The position numbers and the translations under genes were made by a program. DNA of 64,000 nt from assembly GCF_910588715.1 (NCBI RefSeq), contig NZ_CAJURG010000001.1, positions 124,001-188,000 of the forward strand, read 5' to 3'. How positions within the stretch are numbered: position 1 is the stretch's first letter; every line of letters starts with the position of its first letter. The notes under the pieces were generated by a model. The model searched no databases. It saw only the letters and a list, made by a program, of their open reading frames with translations, and was not told the DNA's origin. Shown here one piece after another: positions 1-7,741 of the stretch. This DNA comes from an uncultured Clostridium sp. Its GTDB lineage: Bacteria; Bacillota; Clostridia; Clostridiales; Clostridiaceae.

Positions 1-303
1 AAAGTAAAAAATGAAATAGCTAAAAAATATGGATTACAACCAATTAATGCTGCAAGAATGGTAAATGCTCTTCAAGATACAGAAGGAATAAATAACTGGA
101 ATTTTTTTGTTGAAAAAGAAGATGGTTCAATTTTCTGTGAATTTAGATCTAATGGTCCTATAGTTAATAATATAGCATCTGAATTTGGTGGGGGTGGCCA
201 TATGTTAGCAGCTGGTGCATCACTTGAGAGCTGGGAAAAGGTTGATAAAATAATAAAAGCTTTTGATGAAAATTCTAAAAAATATAAAGAATTAAATAAA
301 TAA
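1..303 (+). CDS. DHH-family phosphoesterase, C-terminal fragment
   Basis: The open frame runs in from the left edge, so the 5' end is missing; about 100 codons remain. The fragment contains the DHHA1-domain signature SEFGGGGHMLAAGAS, which is the substrate-binding end of DHH phosphoesterases such as NrnA (nanoRNase / 3'-phosphoadenosine 5'-phosphate phosphatase). The upstream N-terminal DHH catalytic half cannot be seen. A complete NrnA-like gene with the same GGGGH motif lies at 10167-11138, so the genome has at least two members. The gene ends in a strong terminator and is therefore the last of its transcript. The family assignment is firm; the exact substrate is not. Confidence 0.8.
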   Translation, partial: KVKNEIAKKYGLQPINAARMVNALQDTEGINNWNFFVEKEDGSIFCEFRSNGPIVNNIASEFGGGGHMLAAGASLESWEKVDKIIKAFDENSKKYKELNK

Positions 304-311
304 TATATTAA

Positions 312-360
312 AAATACTCAAATCCTAACTTTTATAAAAGTTAGGATTTGGGTATTTTTT
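312..360 (+). terminator. Rho-independent terminator after the DHH gene
   Basis: A long near-perfect hairpin, with arms AAATCCTAACTTTT and AAAGTTAGGATTTG plus flanking AATACTC/GGGTATT pairing, is followed directly by a T6 run. Confidence 0.9.
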
Positions 361-373
361 CTTATAAAGGATA

Positions 374-401
374 TTTTAATTTAAAGATTTTATGATATAA
401 T
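374..401 (+). promoter_or_regulatory. possible promoter of the alcohol dehydrogenase gene
   Basis: A perfect TATAAT at 396-401 is preceded at 16 nt by only a poor -35 (TTTTAA). An ATCACT/AGTGAT inverted repeat (410-415 and 438-443) lies in the predicted leader and could be a regulator site or a small hairpin. Assigned by sequence only. Confidence 0.35.
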
Positions 402-473
402 TTAGATGTATCACTACTTGGGAATATATGTAAATTAAGTGATGTAGAATAATTTATTTTGGGAGGAGAAAAT

Positions 474-1640
474 ATGGCAAGATTTACATTACCACGAGAT
501 ATTTATCATGGTAAAGGTTCATTAGAGGTATTAAAAACTTTAAAAGGAAAAAAAGCCGTAGTAGTTGTTGGTGGCGGTTCAATGAAAAGGTTTGGATTTT
601 TAGATAAAGTAGAAAGTTATTTAAAAGAAGCTGGTTTAGAAGTTAAATTAATAGAAGGAGTAGAACCTGATCCATCAGTTGAAACAGTTATGAATGGTGC
701 TGCTGTAATGAGAGATTTTGAACCAGATTGGATAATAGCGATGGGTGGAGGATCACCAATAGATGCAGCAAAAGCAATGTGGATTTTCTATGAATATCCT
801 GATTTTACTTTTGAAGAAGCAGTTGTGCCTTTTGCTTTACCTGAATTAAGACAGAAGGCTAAGTTTGTTGCAATACCATCTACTTCAGGAACAGCTACAG
901 AAGTAACTGCATTTTCTGTAATTACTGATTATAAAGCTAAAATTAAATATCCTTTAGCTGATTTTAATATAACTCCAGATATTGCAATAGTTGATCCAGA
1001 ACTAGCACAAACAATGCCTCCTAAGCTTGTTGCTCATACAGGAATGGATGCATTAACACATGCAATAGAAGCATATACAGCTTCATTAAGATCAAATTTT
1101 TCAGATCCGTTAGCTTTAAAGGCTATTGAAATGGTTAATGAATACTTAGTTAATTCTTTTAATGGTGATGTAGAATCAAGAAACTTAATGCATGAGGCAC
1201 AATGTTTAGCTGGTATGGCATTTAGTAATGCTTTATTAGGTATAGTACACTCAATGGCTCATAAGGTTGGAGCTGTATTCCATATTCCACATGGATGTGC
1301 TAATGCAATATTTTTACCATATGTAATTCAATATAATAGGTCAAAATGTGAAGATAGATATGCTGATATAGCAAGATTATTAAAACTAGATGGAAATACA
1401 GATTCGGAATTAACAGATTCGTTAATTAAAAAAATAAATGAATTTAATGTAGCTTTAAATATTCCATCATCAATGAAAGAATATGGAGTAACAGAAGAGG
1501 ATTTCTTAAATAATGTTAAACACATAGCTCATAATGCTGTTTTAGATGCATGTACAGGCTCTAATCCAAGAACAATTGATGATGAGACTATGGAAAAACT
1601 TCTTTCATGTACATTCTATGGAAATAAGGTTAACTTTTAG
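474..1640 (+). CDS. iron-containing alcohol dehydrogenase (NADPH-butanol dehydrogenase type)
   Basis: Group III metal-dependent alcohol dehydrogenase of 388 aa, the usual family length, reducing aldehydes such as butyraldehyde or acetaldehyde to alcohols in fermentation. Residues 33-36 (GGGS) and 90-94 (MGGGS) are the nucleotide-binding glycine-rich turns. D192, H196, H259 and H273 have exactly the spacing of the Fe(II) ligands of FucO-like enzymes. The N-terminus MARFTLPRDIYHGKGSLE resembles clostridial NADPH-dependent butanol dehydrogenases. The ATG at 474 is preferred over a TTG at 459 because GGGAGGAG (461-468) sits ideally before it. The gene stands alone between two terminators, but the next operon makes NADPH (nfnAB), the likely cofactor. 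True substrate and cofactor preference are inferred from resemblance only. Confidence 0.9.
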   Translation: MARFTLPRDIYHGKGSLEVLKTLKGKKAVVVVGGGSMKRFGFLDKVESYLKEAGLEVKLIEGVEPDPSVETVMNGAAVMRDFEPDWIIAMGGGSPIDAAKAMWIFYEYPDFTFEEAVVPFALPELRQKAKFVAIPSTSGTATEVTAFSVITDYKAKIKYPLADFNITPDIAIVDPELAQTMPPKLVAHTGMDALTHAIEAYTASLRSNFSDPLALKAIEMVNEYLVNSFNGDVESRNLMHEAQCLAGMAFSNALLGIVHSMAHKVGAVFHIPHGCANAIFLPYVIQYNRSKCEDRYADIARLLKLDGNTDSELTDSLIKKINEFNVALNIPSSMKEYGVTEEDFLNNVKHIAHNAVLDACTGSNPRTIDDETMEKLLSCTFYGNKVNF

Positions 1641-1659
1641 AAAATAGTTTATTAATTTT

Positions 1660-1698
1660 AAAATGCATTTTTAAGTAGAAATTTAAAAGTGCATTTTT
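1660..1698 (+). terminator. Rho-independent terminator after the alcohol dehydrogenase
   Basis: AAAATGCATTTTTAA pairs with TTAAAAGTGCATTTT across an 8-nt loop, with one G-U pair and a 3' T-run. Confidence 0.85.
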
Positions 1699-1700
1699 AA

Positions 1701-1734
1701 TTACAAAAGGCAGTATTGATTAGTTAAATTTAAC
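1701..1734 (+). promoter_or_regulatory. candidate nfnAB promoter with overlapping palindrome
   Basis: TTACAA (1701-1706), a 17-nt spacer and TTAAAT (1724-1729) make a reasonable vegetative promoter. A perfect 12-nt palindrome, GTTAAATTTAAC, covers 1723-1734 and overlaps the -10, as an operator would. It resembles a Rex half-site pair, but the gap between GTTAA and TTAAC is 2 nt instead of 4, so Rex binding is doubtful. Confidence 0.35.
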
Positions 1735-1762
1735 ATAAGAAAATTATGGGGGGAAGATTAAG

Positions 1763-2653
1763 ATGTATAAGATAGTAGATAAAAGATTATTAACAGAAAA
1801 TATATATTTAATGGATATTGAAGTTGAAAGAGTTGCTAAATCAGCTCAGCCTGGGCAATTTATTATTATAAAAAATGATGATAAGGGAGAGAGAATTCCA
1901 TTAACTATTGCAGATTACAATAGAAAAAAAGGAACAGTTACAATAGTTTTTCAAACTGTTGGATATAGTACAAAGAAGTTAGCTGAGTTTGAAGTTGGTG
2001 ATTATGTACAAGATTTTGTTGGACCTTTAGGAAGAGCAAGTGAATTTGTTTATGAGGATTTAAGTGAACTAAGAAACAAAAATATTTTATTTGTAGCTGG
2101 AGGAGTAGGAGCTGCACCAGTTTATCCGCAGGTAAAATGGTTCTTTGATAATAATATTGATGTTGATGTTATTATTGGAGCAAGAAATAAAGAGTTAATA
2201 ATATTAGAAGATGAAATGAGAAAAGTAGCAAAAAACTTATATATATGTACTGATGATGGTTCTTATGGATTTAATGGTAGAGTCACAGACTGTTTACTTG
2301 ACTTAGTAAATAATCAAGGGGAAAAATATGATCATGCTGTTGTTATAGGGCCTATGATAATGATGAAGTTTATGTCTATGCTTACTAAAGAGCTTGGAAT
2401 AAAAACTACTGTAAGTTTAAATCCTATTATGGTTGATGGAACAGGAATGTGTGGTGCTTGTAGAGTTACGGTAGGAAATGAAGTTAAGTTTGCTTGTGTT
2501 GATGGACCAGAATTTGATGGTCATCTTGTAAATTTTGATGAAAGTATGAGAAGGCAATCACTTTATAAAACCGAAGAGGGAAGAGCTATGCTTAAATTAG
2601 AAGAGGGCGAAACTCATCATAGAAAAGGTTGTGGATGTGGAGGACATAAATAA
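1763..2653 (+). CDS. nfnA: NfnA, NADH-side subunit of the electron-bifurcating transhydrogenase
   Basis: A 296-aa protein of the ferredoxin-NADP reductase / dihydroorotate dehydrogenase electron-transfer family (also called sulfide dehydrogenase beta or GltB-associated). RIPLTIADY near residue 50 is the FAD-binding stretch, VAGGVGAAPVYPQ near 110 the NAD-binding loop, and C230, C233 and C245 near the C-terminus fit the [2Fe-2S] site. An unusual tail ends GCGCGGHK. With NfnB it forms the NADH-dependent reduced ferredoxin:NADP+ oxidoreductase, which uses NADH plus reduced ferredoxin to make two NADPH. The ATG follows a GGGGGGAAG ribosome binding site. The stop overlaps the nfnB start by 1 nt (TAATG), implying translational coupling and a 1:1 complex. 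Confidence 0.88.
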   Translation: MYKIVDKRLLTENIYLMDIEVERVAKSAQPGQFIIIKNDDKGERIPLTIADYNRKKGTVTIVFQTVGYSTKKLAEFEVGDYVQDFVGPLGRASEFVYEDLSELRNKNILFVAGGVGAAPVYPQVKWFFDNNIDVDVIIGARNKELIILEDEMRKVAKNLYICTDDGSYGFNGRVTDCLLDLVNNQGEKYDHAVVIGPMIMMKFMSMLTKELGIKTTVSLNPIMVDGTGMCGACRVTVGNEVKFACVDGPEFDGHLVNFDESMRRQSLYKTEEGRAMLKLEEGETHHRKGCGCGGHK

Positions 2654-4050
2654 TGAGTAAAGTTGTAGATAGAATGAAACGAACACCTGTAATGGAACAA
2701 GAGGCTAGTGTAAGAGCTAAAAATTTTGATGAAGTTTGTTTAGGATATGATGATGAAAGAGCGTTAAGTGAGGCTAGTAGATGTTTAGGATGTAAAAATC
2801 CTAAGTGTGTAAGTGGATGTCCAGTATCAATAAATATTCCAGAATTTATATCACATATTAAAATTGGAGATTTTGAAGGCGCTGCAAAGGAAATTGCAAA
2901 ATATAGTGCATTACCAGCAGTATGTGGAAGAGTATGTCCACAAGAATCTCAATGTGAGGGAAAATGTGTATTAGGAATAAAAGGTGAAGCAGTTGCTATT
3001 GGTAAATTAGAGAAGTTTACAGCAGATTGGGCGAGAAATAATAATATTGATCTTTCTTTTAAAGAAGAATCAAAAGGCAAGAGGATTGCTGTAATAGGTT
3101 CAGGTCCAGCAGGTCTTACTTGTGCAGGAGATTTAGCTAAGAAAGGATATGATGTTACTATATTTGAAGCTTTACATGAAGCAGGAGGGGTTTTGGTTTA
3201 TGGTATACCAGAATTTAGATTACCTAAGGAAGAAGTAGTAAAAGCTGAAATTGATAATATTAGAAAATTAGGTGTTAAAATTGAAACTAACGTAGTAATA
3301 GGAAGAACAGTTACAATAGATTCATTAATTGAAGAAGGTTTTGATGCTGTGTTTATAGGATCAGGTGCAGGGCTTCCTAAGTTTATGGGGATACCTGGTG
3401 AAAATTCTAATGGGGTATTTTCTGCCAATGAGTTTTTAACAAGGGTAAACTTAATGAAGGCTTTTAAGGAAGAATATCATACACCAGTTAAAATTGGAAG
3501 AAAAGTAGCTGTAGTTGGTGGAGGAAATGTTGCTATGGATGCAGCTAGAACAGCTCTAAGACTTGGTGCACAAACTCATATTGTATATAGAAGAAGTGAA
3601 TCTGAACTTCCAGCAAGACTTGAGGAAGTTCATCATGCAAAAGAGGAAGGCGTAATATTTGATGTATTAACTAATCCTATAGAAATTCTAACAGATGAAA
3701 ATGGATGGGTTACAGGAATGAAATGTGTAAAAATGGAGCTTGGTGAGCCAGATTCATCTGGAAGAAGAAGACCAATAGTTAAAGAAGATTCAGAGTTTAT
3801 TATGGATGTAGATACTGTAATAATGTCTCTTGGAACATCTCCAAATCCATTAATTTCTTCAACAACAAGTGGTTTAGATATTAATAAATGGAAATGCATA
3901 GTTGCTGACGAAGAAACAGGACTTACAACAAAAGAAGGAGTTTATGCAGGTGGGGATGCAGTTACAGGTGCTGCTACTGTTATTTTAGCAATGGGAGCAG
4001 GTAAAAAGGCAGCTGCTGCAATAGATGAATATTTAAAAAGTAAAAAATAA
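2653..4050 (+). CDS. nfnB: NfnB, NADPH-side (GltD-like) subunit of the transhydrogenase
   Basis: A 465-aa protein of the glutamate synthase small-subunit type. The N-terminal adrenodoxin/ferredoxin-like region carries two Cys-rich [4Fe-4S] clusters (CLGCKNPKCVSGCP near 45 and CGRVCPQESQCEGKC near 90). Then come an FAD dinucleotide fold (VIGSGPAGLTCAG) and an NADPH fold (VVGGGNVAMDAARTA). Alone, such a protein is often labelled glutamate synthase beta chain, but no gltB is present and the partner just upstream is NfnA-like, so NfnB is the better call. It bifurcates electrons from NADPH to ferredoxin and NAD+ in the reverse direction and balances redox in anaerobes. A strong terminator follows. 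Confidence 0.88.
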   Translation: MSKVVDRMKRTPVMEQEASVRAKNFDEVCLGYDDERALSEASRCLGCKNPKCVSGCPVSINIPEFISHIKIGDFEGAAKEIAKYSALPAVCGRVCPQESQCEGKCVLGIKGEAVAIGKLEKFTADWARNNNIDLSFKEESKGKRIAVIGSGPAGLTCAGDLAKKGYDVTIFEALHEAGGVLVYGIPEFRLPKEEVVKAEIDNIRKLGVKIETNVVIGRTVTIDSLIEEGFDAVFIGSGAGLPKFMGIPGENSNGVFSANEFLTRVNLMKAFKEEYHTPVKIGRKVAVVGGGNVAMDAARTALRLGAQTHIVYRRSESELPARLEEVHHAKEEGVIFDVLTNPIEILTDENGWVTGMKCVKMELGEPDSSGRRRPIVKEDSEFIMDVDTVIMSLGTSPNPLISSTTSGLDINKWKCIVADEETGLTTKEGVYAGGDAVTGAATVILAMGAGKKAAAAIDEYLKSKK

Positions 4051-4059
4051 TTAATGTAT

Positions 4060-4096
4060 AACCCCAAAGTTAACTGTTTCTTTGGGGTTTTTATTT
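4060..4096 (+). terminator. Rho-independent terminator after nfnB
   Basis: AACCCCAAAG and CTTTGGGGTT form a perfect 10-bp stem with a 10-nt loop and a T-rich tail. Confidence 0.92.
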
Positions 4097-4159
4097 AAAG
4101 GAAAAATTAATGATTTTAATTAAATAAATTTAAATATTATTTTCATTAGGAGGCTTAAC

Positions 4160-5344
4160 ATGATTTCGAGTAAAATGAGAACCATGATATTAAATAATTC
4201 TACCATTAGGGAAATGTTTGAAGAGGGTAAAAGATTAGCTAGTATATATGGAGAAGAAAATGTTTTTGATTTTAGTATAGGAAATCCTAATGTAGAACCA
4301 CCAGAAGAAATTAAAGCTATAATAAAAAGAATTGTTGATGAAGAAAGACCAAATCTTATTCATGGATATATGAATAATTCTGGATATGAAGATGTTAGGG
4401 AAGCTATAGCACATAATTTATCTAAAGAGTACAAACTTAAATTAAAATATGAAAATATAATTATGACTTGTGGTGCTGCTGGAGGTTTAAATATAATTTT
4501 AAAAAGTATTTTAGAGCCAGAAGATGAGGTTATTGTTTTTGCGCCTTTTTTTGGTGAATATATTAATTATGTTAATAATTTTAATGGTATAGTAAAAGTT
4601 ATTTCAGCAAATACAACTAATTTTCAATTAAATTTAGAAGAATTAAAAAATCAAATATCTAAAAAAACTAAGGCTGTGATTATTAATTCTCCTAATAATC
4701 CTAGTGGAGTTATATATAGTGAAGAAACTATAAAAAAATTATCAAAGATATTGAGAGAAAAACAATTAGAATTTAATAAAGATATTTATATAATTTCAGA
4801 CGAACCTTATAGAGAAATTATATACGATAAAAATAAAGTACCTTGCATATTAAATTATTATGAGAATTCTTTTATAGTATACTCCTATAGTAAATCATTA
4901 TCCTTGCCTGGTGAAAGAATAGGATATGTTGTAGTTAATAAGAATATGAATACTTTTAAAGATGTAATAGCTAGTTTAAATATAGCAAATAGAATTTTAG
5001 GTTTTGTTAATGCACCTTCACTTTTTCAAAGAGTAATAAAAGAAAGTTTAAATTTAGAAGTTGATACTAATATTTATAAAAAAAATAGAGATTTATTATA
5101 CAACCATTTAATTTCTATAGGATTTAAGTGCTTAAAACCGGATGGAGCGTTTTATCTTTTTCCAAAATCTCCAATAGAAGATGATGTTAAGTTTTGTGAA
5201 GATGCTAAAAGGTTTAATATATTAGCAGTACCAGGAAAAACATTTGGGTGCAAGGGATATTTTAGATTATCTTATTGTATATCTTATGATAAAATAAAAA
5301 AATCATTAAAAGCTTTTGATGAACTTATAAGCTTATATAAATAA
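4160..5344 (+). CDS. PLP-dependent aminotransferase, class I/II
   Basis: A 394-aa fold-type I aminotransferase resembling bacterial aspartate/aromatic aminotransferases. Visible motifs are NSPNNPSGV (the substrate/PLP loop), SDEPYREI (the PLP-pyridine Asp and the Tyr), and YSYSKSLSLPGERIGY, whose Lys forms the Schiff base. Near the C-terminus PGKTFG and RLSYC contain the Arg expected to bind the substrate carboxylate. An AGGAGG ribosome binding site precedes the ATG. It stands alone between the nfnB terminator and the rimP promoter region. Substrate cannot be chosen from sequence; aspartate- or alanine-type transamination is a guess. Confidence 0.85.
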   Translation: MISSKMRTMILNNSTIREMFEEGKRLASIYGEENVFDFSIGNPNVEPPEEIKAIIKRIVDEERPNLIHGYMNNSGYEDVREAIAHNLSKEYKLKLKYENIIMTCGAAGGLNIILKSILEPEDEVIVFAPFFGEYINYVNNFNGIVKVISANTTNFQLNLEELKNQISKKTKAVIINSPNNPSGVIYSEETIKKLSKILREKQLEFNKDIYIISDEPYREIIYDKNKVPCILNYYENSFIVYSYSKSLSLPGERIGYVVVNKNMNTFKDVIASLNIANRILGFVNAPSLFQRVIKESLNLEVDTNIYKKNRDLLYNHLISIGFKCLKPDGAFYLFPKSPIEDDVKFCEDAKRFNILAVPGKTFGCKGYFRLSYCISYDKIKKSLKAFDELISLYK

Positions 5345-5426
5345 TATATAAAAGTATTTTATATTAAATAAAAAATATAAATTAGGGCAAACTTTAAATG
5401 AGGAACTTAAATGTTGCTATAGCCCC

Positions 5427-5455
5427 TTGTATTTATTAGTAAAGTATGATAAAAT
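5427..5455 (+). promoter_or_regulatory. probable promoter of the rimP-nusA-infB operon
   Basis: TTGTAT, 17 nt, TAAAAT. It lies about 150 nt upstream of rimP and just before two leader hairpins. Confidence 0.6.
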
Positions 5456-5489
5456 ATATAATAAGTAATTTACTAATAGCTAGGAAATG

Positions 5490-5516
5490 AAGAGTGGGGC
5501 TTGTTCCCGCTCTTTC
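5490..5516 (+). promoter_or_regulatory. leader hairpin upstream of rimP
   Basis: AAGAGTGGG pairs with CCCGCTCTT (one G-U) and is followed by TTCTATT. A GAGTGGG-type hairpin ahead of rimP is a recurring feature of Firmicute nus-inf operons, as I recall, and may act in transcript processing or attenuation, possibly with NusA. Confidence 0.6.
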
Positions 5517-5522
5517 TATTTG

Positions 5523-5550
5523 AACGCAACTACTTTTTAGTTGCGTTTTT
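5523..5550 (+). terminator. terminator/attenuator hairpin in the rimP leader
   Basis: AACGCAACTA and TAGTTGCGTT make a perfect 10-bp stem with a CTTTT loop, followed by a T-tract. It lies downstream of the predicted promoter and upstream of rimP with no gene between, so it should attenuate the whole operon rather than end a gene. Confidence 0.75.
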
Positions 5551-5604
5551 ACATATCTATTTTTTAAATTACCTAAAAACTGAATATTGAAAAGGAGGAT
5601 AATT

Positions 5605-6063
5605 ATGAAAAATGATGCCTTAGTAACTCAAATTTATGAAATGGTTAAACCCATAGCAGATGAACTTAACTATGAAATATATCATATTGAATATGTTAAG
5701 GAAAATGGAGAATATTATTTAAGAATATATATAGAAAAAGAAGGCGGAATCACTTTAAATGATTGTGAGGCTCTTTCAAGAAGAGTAAGTGATATTATGG
5801 ATGAAAAAGATCCAATAGAAGAAGCTTATTTCTTAGAAGTTTCATCGCCAGGTTTAAATAGAAATTTATTTACTGAATCTCATTATAAGAGATTTGTAGG
5901 TAGAGAAATAATGGTTAAACTTACAAAAGCTATTGATGGAAAGAAAAATATTAAAGGTATTTTAAAAGAAGTTAATGAAGAAAATATAATAGTTGAAGCA
6001 GACACTTTAATAAGCATACCAAAAGAAAAGATTAAAGGTGCAAATATTGAAGGGGAAATATAG
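5605..6063 (+). CDS. rimP: ribosome maturation factor RimP
   Basis: A 152-aa protein of the RimP (YlxS/YhbC) family, needed for late 30S subunit assembly. The N-terminal alpha/beta domain carries YEIYHIEYVKENGEYYLRIY and the DCEALSRRVSDIMD helix. EAYFLEVSSPGLNRNL is the family signature, followed by a C-terminal SH3-like beta barrel. The ATG at 5605 is chosen over an upstream TTG at 5587 because AAAGGAGG (5591-5598) sits 6 nt before it. It is the first gene of the nus-inf operon, with nusA following 17 nt downstream. Confidence 0.95.
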   Translation: MKNDALVTQIYEMVKPIADELNYEIYHIEYVKENGEYYLRIYIEKEGGITLNDCEALSRRVSDIMDEKDPIEEAYFLEVSSPGLNRNLFTESHYKRFVGREIMVKLTKAIDGKKNIKGILKEVNEENIIVEADTLISIPKEKIKGANIEGEI

Positions 6064-6080
6064 TAAGGAGGGTATTTAAG

Positions 6081-7139
6081 ATGAACCAAGAGTTTATAGG
6101 TGCTCTTAAAGAAATAGTAAAAGATAAAGGTATTAGTGAAGATTTATTATTTACAACAATTGAAGATGCTTTAGTTGCGGCATATAAAAAAAATTATGCA
6201 GGACCAACATCTTCAGCACATAATGTAAAAGTAACAATTGATAGAGAAACTGGAGAAATACATGTTTATTCTCAAAAGACAGTTGTTGAAGAAGTTTTTG
6301 ATAATATTACTGAAATAGGATTAGAAGAAGCACAAGAGATAAAACCTACATATGATTTAGATGATGTGGTAGACTTTGAAGTTACTCCAAAGGATTTTGG
6401 TAGAGTTGCAGCTCAACTTGCAAAAGGTGTTGTTACTCAAAGAATTAGAGAAGCTGAAAGAAGTATCATATACAATGAATATAAAGAAAAAGAATATGAT
6501 ATTATAACAGGAACAGTTTTAAGAGAAGATAAAGGAAATGTTTTTGTAAATATCGGAAAATTAGAAACAGCTATTGGGCCAAATGAACAAATCCCAAGAG
6601 AAAGATATAAATTTAATGAAAAAATTAAGTTATATGTTGTAGAAGTTAAAAATACTTCTAAAGGTGCTCAAATAATTGTATCTAGAACACATCCAGGCTT
6701 AGTTAAAAGATTATTTGAATTAGAAGTGCCAGAAATATATGAAGGTGTAGTTGAAATAAAGAGTATTTCAAGAGAAGCAGGATCAAGAAGTAAAATTGCC
6801 GTAGTATCTCATGATGAAAATGTTGATCCTATGGGAGCTTGTGTTGGTCCTAAGGGTGCAAGAGTACAAAATATTGTAAATGAGCTTAAAGGTGAAAAGA
6901 TTGATATAATTAAATGGAGTAAAAACCCAGAAGAATTTATAGCAAGTTCTTTAAGCCCTGCTAAAGTTTTAAGTGTAACAGTTGATGAAGAATTAAAATC
7001 AGCTAAAGTTGTTGTTGATGATAATCAATTATCACTTGCAATTGGTAAAGAAGGTCAAAATGTAAGATTAGCAGCTAAGTTAACTAATTGGAAGATTGAC
7101 ATAAAGAGTAAATCACAAGCTGAAGCAATAGAGGAATAA
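6081..7139 (+). CDS. nusA: transcription termination/antitermination factor NusA
   Basis: 352 aa, the usual size for Firmicute NusA without the C-terminal acidic repeats of E. coli. Domains in order: N-terminal RNA-polymerase-binding domain (1-125), S1 domain (about 135-200, with KEYDIITGTVLREDKGNVFV), KH1 and KH2 (about 205-345, with MGACVGPKGARVQNI and LAIGKEGQNVRLAAKL). It binds RNA polymerase and modulates pausing and intrinsic termination. It is preceded by AAGGAGGG. The two hairpins in the rimP leader are natural candidates for NusA feedback, though this is inference. Confidence 0.97.
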   Translation: MNQEFIGALKEIVKDKGISEDLLFTTIEDALVAAYKKNYAGPTSSAHNVKVTIDRETGEIHVYSQKTVVEEVFDNITEIGLEEAQEIKPTYDLDDVVDFEVTPKDFGRVAAQLAKGVVTQRIREAERSIIYNEYKEKEYDIITGTVLREDKGNVFVNIGKLETAIGPNEQIPRERYKFNEKIKLYVVEVKNTSKGAQIIVSRTHPGLVKRLFELEVPEIYEGVVEIKSISREAGSRSKIAVVSHDENVDPMGACVGPKGARVQNIVNELKGEKIDIIKWSKNPEEFIASSLSPAKVLSVTVDEELKSAKVVVDDNQLSLAIGKEGQNVRLAAKLTNWKIDIKSKSQAEAIEE

Positions 7140-7152
7140 GGGGGATTTTTTT

Positions 7153-7419
7153 ATGAAAGTAAAGAAAATACCTTTAAGAATGTGCACAGGTTGTATGGAA
7201 ATGAAGCCTAAAAAAGAACTTATTAGAGTTGTAAAAAGTCAAGAAGGTGAAGTTTCTGTGGATTTAACAGGCAAAAAAGCAGGAAGAGGCGCTTATATTT
7301 GTAAGAGTATTGAGTGCTTAGAAAAAGCATTTAAAGCAAAAAGATTAAGTAGAAACCTTGATGTTGCAATAAATGAAGAAATATACAACAGATTAAGGGA
7401 AGAGATAGTTAATGAATAA
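7153..7419 (+). CDS. rnpM: YlxR/RnpM RNA-binding protein (DUF448)
   Basis: An 88-aa small basic protein with the family pattern PLRMCTGCMEMKPKKEL, GRGAYIC and a Cys-containing C-terminal helix. YlxR was described as a modulator of RNase P (RnpM) in Bacillus. It always sits between nusA and infB, as here. The 3' end overlaps ylxQ by 8 nt, so the two are translationally coupled. Confidence 0.93.
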   Translation: MKVKKIPLRMCTGCMEMKPKKELIRVVKSQEGEVSVDLTGKKAGRGAYICKSIECLEKAFKAKRLSRNLDVAINEEIYNRLREEIVNE

Positions 7420-7726
7420 GTTTTTTAATTTTTTAGGTCTTGCTAAAAGATCAGGGAATTTAATAGAAGGATATAGCAAATGTGATGAACAACGTAATAG
7501 ACGTAGTTTTTATCTTGTAATTTTAAGTAATGATGCATCTAATAGTACAAAAAAGAAGTTTAAAAATCATTGCACTGAAAAAGGAATTCCTATTATAGAA
7601 GACTTTTCAAAAGAACAACTAGGATGCCCGATTGGAAGAGAGGAATTAAAAGTTTTAGCTGTAGTAGATAAAAATATGGCTGAAAAGTTAATATCCTTGT
7701 ATGAAAATGAAAATTTTAAAAATTAA
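7412..7726 (+). CDS. ylxQ: YlxQ, L7Ae-family RNA-binding protein
   Basis: A 104-aa protein with the L7Ae/L30e/S12e fold pattern: FLGLAKRSGNLIEG near the N-terminus and LVILSNDASNSTKKKF in the middle. Relatives bind kink-turn RNAs; the role of YlxQ itself is not settled. It overlaps rnpM and ends 15 nt before the infB start codon. The usual family length is about 100 aa, so it is intact. Confidence 0.88.
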   Translation: MNKFFNFLGLAKRSGNLIEGYSKCDEQRNRRSFYLVILSNDASNSTKKKFKNHCTEKGIPIIEDFSKEQLGCPIGREELKVLAVVDKNMAEKLISLYENENFKN

Positions 7727-7741
7727 CCGGGGGTGATTTTA

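Noticed and set aside
1723..1734. Rex operator upstream of nfnAB
   Set aside because: Half-sites GTTAA/TTAAC are separated by 2 nt, not 4, and the outer bases do not match TTG/CAA.
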